A stretch of 36,435 bases of DNA from Pirellulales bacterium (GTDB taxonomy: Bacteria > Planctomycetota > Planctomycetia > Pirellulales > Lacipirellulaceae), in the NCBI GenBank assembly GCA_028279215.1, contig JANQOF010000047.1:1-36435 (forward strand), read 5' to 3'. The stretch's first letter is position 1, and each line of letters starts with the position of its first letter. A program made the position numbers and the translations under genes. The notes under the pieces are model-generated. The model did not search any database. It saw nothing but the letters and a program-made list of their open reading frames with translations, and was not told where the DNA came from. This document shows positions 31,751-36,435 of this stretch, one piece after another.

Positions 31751-33025
31751 ATGTCGCGCGATGAGCGAGCATCCCTGCGTTCGATTATTCGTATGGTTCC
31801 TGCCATGAGTCTTCGGCAATCGTTACTGCTCTCGGTGATGTTGTTTGTCGCTTGGTTCGCCGCGGATGGGTATGCCCAGTCGCGAGGCGATTGGGCTGTG
31901 ATGCGCAATCGGATGGTCGACGAAGAAGTTGAAGGAGCGGGGGTAGAAAACGAGCGCGTGTTGGATGCCATTCGGCGCACGCCGCGCCACGAGTTTGTTC
32001 CGCGCAAAGAGCGAAGCCGCGCCTACTACGATATGGCGTTGCCGATTGGGTCGCGGCAAACGATTTCGCCGCCGTTTATCGTCGCCTACATGACCGAGCA
32101 AATCGATCCGCAGCCGCGCGACCGCGTACTCGAGATTGGTACGGGCTCCGGCTACCAGGCGGCCGTGCTGAGTGGATTGGTTCGTGACGTGTACACCATT
32201 GAGATTGTGCCGGAACTTGGTCGCTCGGCTGAGAAGACGTTGCGACGGCTGAAGTACAACAACGTGTACACGCGGATTGGCGATGGATACCTCGGGTGGC
32301 CCGAGCAGGCGCCATTCGACAAGATCATCGTTACTTGTTCGCCTGAGAAAGTGCCGCAAGCGCTCGTCGATCAGCTTGCCGAGGGTGGATTGATGATCGT
32401 ACCGGTTGGCGAGCGGTATCAGCAGAATCTCTATTTGTTCCGCAAGCGCGACGGAGAACTCGAGTCCGAGGCGCTGCGAGCAACCTTGTTCGTGCCCATG
32501 ACCGGCGCCGCCGAGGACCGACGCCAACTGCAACCCGACCCTAAGAATCCAAAGTTGATCAACGGAGGGTTCGAGACCGTAGTAGGCGACGACGATTTGC
32601 CCGAAGGATGGCACTACTTGCGACAGGCGACCGTGATCGACGATCCGCGCGAAGCTGCCAAGGGAAGGCGTTACCTGCACTTTGAGAACGAGGAACCTGG
32701 GCGCGGCTGCAGGGCGCTTCAGGGATTTGCACTCGATGGCCGCGAAGTCTCGCGCCTGGTGGTTTCGTTTCACATTCGTGGACAGGGAATTCGACCGGGA
32801 CAAGACCGCACGCAGTGGCCGTACGTTGCTATCACTTTCTACGACAAACGTCGTGCGATGTTGGGCACCGAGACGATCGGGCCGTTTCGCGATTCGTTTG
32901 ACTGGATGCAGAAAAAGCGGGTGGTAGAGGTTCCGGTCCACACACGTGAGGCGATTATTCGCATTGGCCTGTTGGGGGCGACCGGCGAACTAGATTTGGA
33001 CGACCTGGAGGTTTCGATTCCGTAA
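31751..33025 (+). CDS. Exported protein-L-isoaspartate O-methyltransferase with C-terminal beta-rich domain
   Basis: The frame is open further upstream, but that part overlaps the divergent aminotransferase gene. Plausible starts are the ATGs at 31751, 31793 and 31805; the last gives the cleanest signal peptide (MSLRQSLLLSVMLFVAWFAA). With 31751 the protein has 424 residues. The PCMT domain (about 48-255) has RTPRHEFVPR, LPIGSRQTISPPFIVAYM and the SAM-binding VLEIGTGSGYQ (126-136). PCMTs methylate damaged isoaspartyl residues to start repair. After about residue 270 comes an extension (NGGFETVV through a final LDLDDLEVSIP) with the beta-strand pattern of a carbohydrate-binding-like jelly roll. 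An exported repair methyltransferase needs SAM outside the cytoplasm, so its true function or location is open. Confidence 0.85.
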   Translation: MSRDERASLRSIIRMVPAMSLRQSLLLSVMLFVAWFAADGYAQSRGDWAVMRNRMVDEEVEGAGVENERVLDAIRRTPRHEFVPRKERSRAYYDMALPIGSRQTISPPFIVAYMTEQIDPQPRDRVLEIGTGSGYQAAVLSGLVRDVYTIEIVPELGRSAEKTLRRLKYNNVYTRIGDGYLGWPEQAPFDKIIVTCSPEKVPQALVDQLAEGGLMIVPVGERYQQNLYLFRKRDGELESEALRATLFVPMTGAAEDRRQLQPDPKNPKLINGGFETVVGDDDLPEGWHYLRQATVIDDPREAAKGRRYLHFENEEPGRGCRALQGFALDGREVSRLVVSFHIRGQGIRPGQDRTQWPYVAITFYDKRRAMLGTETIGPFRDSFDWMQKKRVVEVPVHTREAIIRIGLLGATGELDLDDLEVSIP

Positions 33026-33064
33026 GCGACCTCTTGGTTGCGCCCCTGCATGGTCCACTTGGGG

Positions 33065-33104
33065 GGCGACTCGGGTCGCCGCGTAGCGCCTCGAGCCCCG
33101 AGGC
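33065..33104 (+). terminator. Two adjacent hairpins after the PCMT gene (possible terminator)
   Basis: GGCGAC, loop TCGG, GTCGCC (33065-33080) is a perfect 6-bp stem. Next comes GCCTCG, loop AGCCC, CGAGGC (33088-33104), followed by the pyrimidine-rich TATCTATTCTTCCC. The second resembles a weak intrinsic terminator for the upstream gene; a true T-run is missing. Confidence 0.4.
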
Positions 33105-33161
33105 TATCTATTCTTCCCAGGCAAATTAATCACCAAAATCCTTGTTTTTTGCTTCCCTTCC

Positions 33162-33189
33162 TTGATTTGAAGCTAGCAGTTATTATCCT
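33162..33189 (+). promoter_or_regulatory. Candidate sigma-70 promoter of the repeat-protein gene
   Basis: TTGATT (33162-33167) and TATCCT (33184-33189) are 16 bases apart, each with four of six consensus bases. This places a start site near 33197 and a leader of about 67 bases before the ATG at 33264. AGGAG at 33246-33250 may be the ribosome site, though the 13-base spacer is long. Confidence 0.3.
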
Positions 33190-33263
33190 TTACTGTCGGT
33201 GGGGGGCGCCGCGCATACCCACATTTTTGGGTCCACAGGGCACTTAGGAGTTCAAGACCAGCT

Positions 33264-34199
33264 ATGAAGCACACAGTTATCACCTCGCTCGCACTGATTG
33301 CGGTGTTCGCATTAGCAAGCGACACGCAGGCATTCTGGGGCAGCCGCGGTTCGTTCGGTAGCTACGGCGGTTCCTATGGAAGTTACGGGTCTGCCGGCAG
33401 CTACGGCTCGGCGGGCAGCTATGGTAGCTACGGTGGGGGGTTGTTCTCGCGCATCCACGCTCGCAAAGCTTGGCGTCGTGCCAGCTACGGCAGCTACGGC
33501 GGTTCCTATGGTAGTTATGGATCCGCTGGCAGCTATGGCGTGTCGTACGCATCGTGCGGTAGCTATGGCGGGTATACGTCGTACGGTTCGGCTGGTAGCT
33601 ACGGTGCAACCTACAGCGAACCTGCTTACATCGAACACAGCGCCCGTACTACCACCTCGAGCGAAGTGGTAGCCAAGACCGAAACGGGTTCGGGCCTGTT
33701 GCGTGTAGAAGTGCCGGCCGACGCCAAGGTGTACGTCAACGGCACGCTCACCACCAGCACTGGCACCGAACGTCAGTATGTCTCGTATGGTTTGCAGGCG
33801 GGTCGCAACTACTCGTACAACGTGCGGGTTGAGTATACCCAAGACGGCAAGACCGTTACGGAGACCAAGCAGGTAGCGCTCACTGCTGGCAGCGAGGAAC
33901 TGTTGGCCTTCAATCCTGTGAAGATGAAAGACAACGAAGCCGTCGCCACCACCTTGCAGCTTCGTGTTCCCGCTGACGCTCGCGTCACGCTGGCTGGCGT
34001 CGAGACTAAGCAGGTTGGCGAAGACCGCGAGTTTGTCACCACCAAGTTGGCCGCTGGCCAAGAGTGGGCCGACTACCGCGTGATGGTCGAACTGGCTGGC
34101 CTCACTCAGGAAAAGGTCATCACCCTGCAAGGAGGCGAGGTTCAGTCACTCGAGTTTGACTTTGGCGACTCTGCCGCTACGGTCGCGCTCAATGACTAG
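33264..34199 (+). CDS. Secreted Gly/Ser/Tyr-repeat protein with two TIGR03000 domains
   Basis: A 311-residue protein with a signal peptide (about 1-23, ending near TQA). Residues about 26-125 are low-complexity GSYG repeats, interrupted by a basic patch (HARKAWRRA, 65-73). Two copies of the Planctomycetes-specific TIGR03000 domain follow: about 145-218 (LLRVEVPADAKVYVNG, then an RQYVSYGLQAG turn) and about 229-300 (LQLRVPADARVTLAG, then REFVTTKLAAG). TIGR03000 has no known function; such proteins are thought to be surface or matrix components. A 17-residue block at 32-48 recurs exactly at 76-92. The gene stands alone between a possible promoter and a strong terminator, which suggests high, independent expression. 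Confidence 0.88.
   Translation: MKHTVITSLALIAVFALASDTQAFWGSRGSFGSYGGSYGSYGSAGSYGSAGSYGSYGGGLFSRIHARKAWRRASYGSYGGSYGSYGSAGSYGVSYASCGSYGGYTSYGSAGSYGATYSEPAYIEHSARTTTSSEVVAKTETGSGLLRVEVPADAKVYVNGTLTTSTGTERQYVSYGLQAGRNYSYNVRVEYTQDGKTVTETKQVALTAGSEELLAFNPVKMKDNEAVATTLQLRVPADARVTLAGVETKQVGEDREFVTTKLAAGQEWADYRVMVELAGLTQEKVITLQGGEVQSLEFDFGDSAATVALND
33357..33539 (+). repeat. Internal repeat: two 51-bp copies encoding an identical 17-mer
   Basis: Copies at 33357-33407 and 33489-33539 both encode GSYGGSYGSYGSAGSYG. They differ at seven bases, all third codon positions and all synonymous. The peptide is thus conserved while the DNA has drifted. Confidence 0.9.
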
Positions 34200-34245
34200 A
34201 CGCGGTATTGCCGCAAGGATGGCGGATATCGACGAAGACGAACTA

Positions 34246-34279
34246 GCCGCCCTTCGCTCCTGCGATGGGCGGCTTTTTT
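34246..34279 (+). terminator. Rho-independent terminator of the repeat-protein gene
   Basis: GCCGCCC pairs with GGGCGGC (34246-34252 with 34267-34273); inside, TCGC and GCGA pair around a TCCT loop, giving a near-continuous 11-bp stem with one mismatch. Six Ts follow at 34274-34279. It lies 47 bases past the stop. Confidence 0.9.
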
Positions 34280-34431
34280 CGTGGCACGTAGCAATACGTT
34301 ATCGTGCAGCCTTGCGTGCTATCAAGATTGCTATCGGTGCTGCAGGGAGTATGTGGTAGCTTCCGTCGTCTAGGGGCTCTAGGCTCGCGTATGGCGCGCC
34401 CGAGCCTGAGCGATAGCTTTGGAGATTCAGC

Positions 34432-35163
34432 ATGAGTACAGGCGGAAAAAAGGGCGACGCTCCGCCGCGCAAGCAGCAACCGCAGAAGCAGCAGTCGAGT
34501 GCAGGGCCTAGCCAGGGGCCCAGTCGGACGGTTCGCATTTTGGTAAGTGTCCTGCTACTGCTGCATGTCTCGGCGCTGTACCTCTACCCCCTGGCCAATT
34601 CGCGCACTTCGTTTACTGTGCGGAACATCGTGCAGTCGCCCTGGCTGCGTTGGTATGGCGATCCGCTTTACTTGAACCATGGTCACGGGTTCTTTGGCCC
34701 TGATCCGCCCGATGGCTTTCTTGTCGACTACGTGGTTTACGACGACCAAGGCAAGGAAGTCTCGAAGGGCACCTTTCCCGATCCCAAGGAAATCTGGCCA
34801 CGGCTTCGGTACCATCGCTTCAAGATGCTTGCTGATCAGCTTGAAAGCCCTGGCCGAGGAATGAAGGAAGATCGGCTGCGAGCCTACGCTCGGCAATTGA
34901 TTCGCGAGCACGACGGAGAGAATGCCGTTGTAACAGAGAGGTTGCACACGATTGTGCCTTACGAGGATTGGATCGGCGATGAAGCTAGCGGCCGGAAAGG
35001 CAAACCGCTCGACGACCCGTCGTTGTATCAAACGCTAACGAGGGTGACGCAGTCGCGGGCCGATGTCGATGCAGCGGACGCTGCGCTCGAAAGTGGTGCC
35101 GAAAGCGTGCCCGCACCGATTGGGCCTCCGGAACAAATTGGGCCGGGAGGTCCGCTTCAATGA
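34432..35163 (+). CDS. Single-pass membrane protein paired with HTTM protein, unknown function
   Basis: A 243-residue protein. Residues 1-32 are hydrophilic and rich in Lys, Gln and Pro (cytoplasmic), 33-53 form one membrane helix (VRILVSVLLLLHVSALYLYP), and the remaining ~190 residues should face outward. The segment WYGDPLYLNHGHGFFGPDPP (75-94) is rich in aromatic, His and Pro residues and looks conserved; DYVVYDDQGK and a helical RYHRFKMLADQL stretch follow. The C-terminal 40 residues are low complexity. GGAG seven bases upstream supports the start. It overlaps the HTTM gene by ATGA, implying equimolar co-translation and a physical partnership. No domain name can be given. Confidence 0.7.
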   Translation: MSTGGKKGDAPPRKQQPQKQQSSAGPSQGPSRTVRILVSVLLLLHVSALYLYPLANSRTSFTVRNIVQSPWLRWYGDPLYLNHGHGFFGPDPPDGFLVDYVVYDDQGKEVSKGTFPDPKEIWPRLRYHRFKMLADQLESPGRGMKEDRLRAYARQLIREHDGENAVVTERLHTIVPYEDWIGDEASGRKGKPLDDPSLYQTLTRVTQSRADVDAADAALESGAESVPAPIGPPEQIGPGGPLQ

Positions 35164-36155
35164 CCGGTTTGCGACTTGCACTTGCTGAATACTGGGGCGA
35201 TGTTTGGGAAGCGTGGAACGAATTTTGGTTTGCGCCCACAGCGCCCGCAGCGCTTTCCGCGATTCGCGTTTTCGCCGGGGCAATGCTGTTCTACACCCAC
35301 TTGGTATGGTCGTTCGATCTGTCTGCGTTCTTTGGTCCCAACGGCTGGTTGCCGCTCGACCTCTACGCGCGAGAGCGCGGCTACGACCTCGAAGGCGGGC
35401 ACAGCTATATGTGGAGCCTGTTTCAGCACATACAATCCCCAACACTGTTGTGGACGATTCACATCGTAGCGTTGGTATGCTTCTTCTTGCTAACGATCGG
35501 TCTATTCAGCCGCACGACGGCTGTACTGAGCGCTTTTTTCGCGATCATGTATGCCACGCGGGTCACGCCCGGCGCGTACTTCGGGCTCGACAAAGTCAAT
35601 TGTATGCTCGCGATGTACTTGATGCTCGGTCCATGTGGCGCGCGGTACTCGGTGGACCGCTTATTGAACATGCGTCGCGGCGCCACCGGCGAGGTGCCGA
35701 CGAGTACCTGGGCGAACGTCGCGATACGTCTGATTCAACTTCACATGTGTGCGTTCTATCTGTTCGCCGGGCTTGGAAAGCTGGAAGGGCAAACCTGGTG
35801 GGACGGCTATGCCATTTGGCGCTCGATCGCGAGCTCGGAGTACCAATCGATCGACGTCACCTGGCTGGGGCATTATCCGCACTTGATGAATTTGTTGGCG
35901 CACGGCACCGTGCTGTTCGAGTTGTTCTATCCATTCCTTATCTGGCCAAGATTCACACGGCCTTGGATGCTTGCCACGGCGGTAGGTATGCATCTGTTCA
36001 TCGCCAGTTGCATGGGGATGATCACGTTTGGCTTGGCAATGCTCATCGGCAACCTGGCGTTTGTGAAGCCCGCAACCGTCCGCAAAGTAATGGACCCGTT
36101 GGCGCGACGTTTTGCGCTGCTGTTGTTGGGCGACCGGGCGGGCCAGAGCGACTAG
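35160..36155 (+). CDS. HTTM-domain (vitamin K-dependent gamma-carboxylase-like) membrane protein
   Basis: A 331-residue protein with seven or eight membrane helices. Family features are ALSAIRVFAGAMLFY in the first helix, the loop FFGPNGWLPLDLY (57-69), TRVTPGAYFGLDKVNCML (133-150) and IRLIQLHMCAFYLFAGLGKL (189-208) followed by TWWDG (212-216). These are hallmarks of HTTM, the membrane part shared with eukaryotic gamma-glutamyl carboxylase; Lys207 is in the region of a functionally important Lys there. Bacterial members are of unknown function, often fused to or encoded with other envelope proteins. The lumenal carboxylase domain is missing, so it is HTTM only. It is coupled to the upstream single-pass protein by a four-base overlap. 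Confidence 0.85.
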   Translation: MTGLRLALAEYWGDVWEAWNEFWFAPTAPAALSAIRVFAGAMLFYTHLVWSFDLSAFFGPNGWLPLDLYARERGYDLEGGHSYMWSLFQHIQSPTLLWTIHIVALVCFFLLTIGLFSRTTAVLSAFFAIMYATRVTPGAYFGLDKVNCMLAMYLMLGPCGARYSVDRLLNMRRGATGEVPTSTWANVAIRLIQLHMCAFYLFAGLGKLEGQTWWDGYAIWRSIASSEYQSIDVTWLGHYPHLMNLLAHGTVLFELFYPFLIWPRFTRPWMLATAVGMHLFIASCMGMITFGLAMLIGNLAFVKPATVRKVMDPLARRFALLLLGDRAGQSD

Positions 36156-36435
36156 AGCAAGCCCACTTCGGTCCGATTTCAACGGTGAGTCCCTCACGAT
36201 GGAATGGCTGAACGCCGTAGAGCTACTAGATATGGTTGGTCGGAGGGTTCGGTCGCTGCTTGGGTTTGGGCCGCCGGACCAAAAACCAATTAGCCGTGCG
36301 GCCGACATTTCGTTGGCGGTGTTTACACTCGTGGTTCTAGAGCGCCCATCGCCTATCTGTAGCGTGGCCGCTTACTGCGTCCGCATCTGACTACGTTGGC
36401 TTACATCGACGAATCATGCAGATTCGCCTACTTCG
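36156..36435. other. Window end: no supported gene
   Basis: A 63-codon frame from the ATG at 36199 to 36390 (MEWLNAVELLDMVGRRV...) exists but shows no domain, has a degenerate-looking C terminus and no ribosome site. A small GTGAG/CTCAC hairpin lies just before it (36185-36197). I do not call a gene, although the frame could be a small planctomycete-specific peptide or the remnant of one. Confidence 0.3.

Noticed and set aside
31823-32941. Minus-strand frame of about 370 codons opposite the PCMT gene
   Set aside because: No recognisable motif; fully antisense to a gene with clear family motifs.
33357-33539. CRISPR-like array from regularly repeated bases
   Set aside because: The repeats are in-frame codons for GSYG units in a secreted protein, not direct repeats separated by unique spacers.
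33312-34130. Minus-strand frame of 272 codons across the GSYG repeat gene
   Set aside because: The open frame results from repetitive codons on the opposite strand; the plus frame has a signal peptide and two known domains.
35204-36211. Plus-strand 335-codon frame overlapping the HTTM gene in another phase
   Set aside because: The sequence is rich in Arg, His and Ala without hydrophobic helices, typical of a shifted frame; the HTTM frame has family motifs.

Overview
The window looks like chromosomal DNA of a planctomycete, most likely of the Pirellulales. This is inferred from several features: a secreted glycine/serine/tyrosine-repeat protein carrying two copies of the Planctomycetes-restricted TIGR03000 domain (33264-34199); a twin-arginine Gfo/Idh/MocA oxidoreductase beside an FGE-like protein; an HTTM-family membrane protein; a CobA-HemD fusion; a secreted isoaspartyl methyltransferase; and many starts without an obvious Shine-Dalgarno site. 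I recognise no rRNA, tRNA, CRISPR array, prophage or transposase. The DNA is moderately GC-rich and densely coding on both strands.

Layout. (1) 1-5206, plus strand: a sugar isomerase/epimerase (cut by the window edge), a Tat-exported oxidoreductase, an FGE-like protein and a NagB/PIG-L fusion, together a probable (amino)sugar utilisation operon. (2) 5273-7074, minus: an HtrA-type protease, and a DksA/TraR zinc-finger protein followed by a clear intrinsic terminator. (3) 7676-10057, plus: a large FHA/coiled-coil/acidic membrane protein behind a 600-bp non-coding stretch. (4) 10054-13013: a sugar isomerase-like protein and queF (minus), diverging from queC-queE (plus), which are 7-deazaguanine (queuosine precursor) genes. 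(5) 13033-18850, minus: an internally duplicated membrane protein, a giant FtsX-type permease and purD. (6) 18983-25497, plus: a cytochrome-oxidase biogenesis island with a cupredoxin-like protein, a dihaem cytochrome c lipoprotein, CtaA, CtaB, an ABC ATPase and permease, and a DUF420 protein. (7) 26079-28803, plus: cobA-hemD, a small membrane protein, an RHH protein and a small ORF. (8) 28894-33025: a secreted trypsin-like protease (plus), coaD and a class V aminotransferase (minus), and an exported PCMT with a C-terminal beta-rich extension (plus). (9) 33264-36155, plus: the TIGR03000 repeat protein with a strong terminator, then a membrane-anchored protein coupled to an HTTM protein.

How the genes work together. 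The most coherent module is 18983-25497. CtaB and CtaA turn haem B into haem A. The cupredoxin-like protein and the lipid-anchored dihaem cytochrome could supply or carry electrons or copper on the outer face of the membrane. The ABC pair and DUF420 protein are probable assembly factors. The downstream cobA-hemD gene adds uroporphyrinogen chemistry. No oxidase structural subunit lies in the window. The most notable less-described items are the cupredoxin plus interrupted dihaem cytochrome pair, the duplicated membrane protein at 13033, the orphan 1118-residue permease without a normal start codon, the Cys-rich tail-anchored protease at 28894, the repeat protein whose internal 51-bp duplication differs only at synonymous positions, and the HTTM/partner pair.
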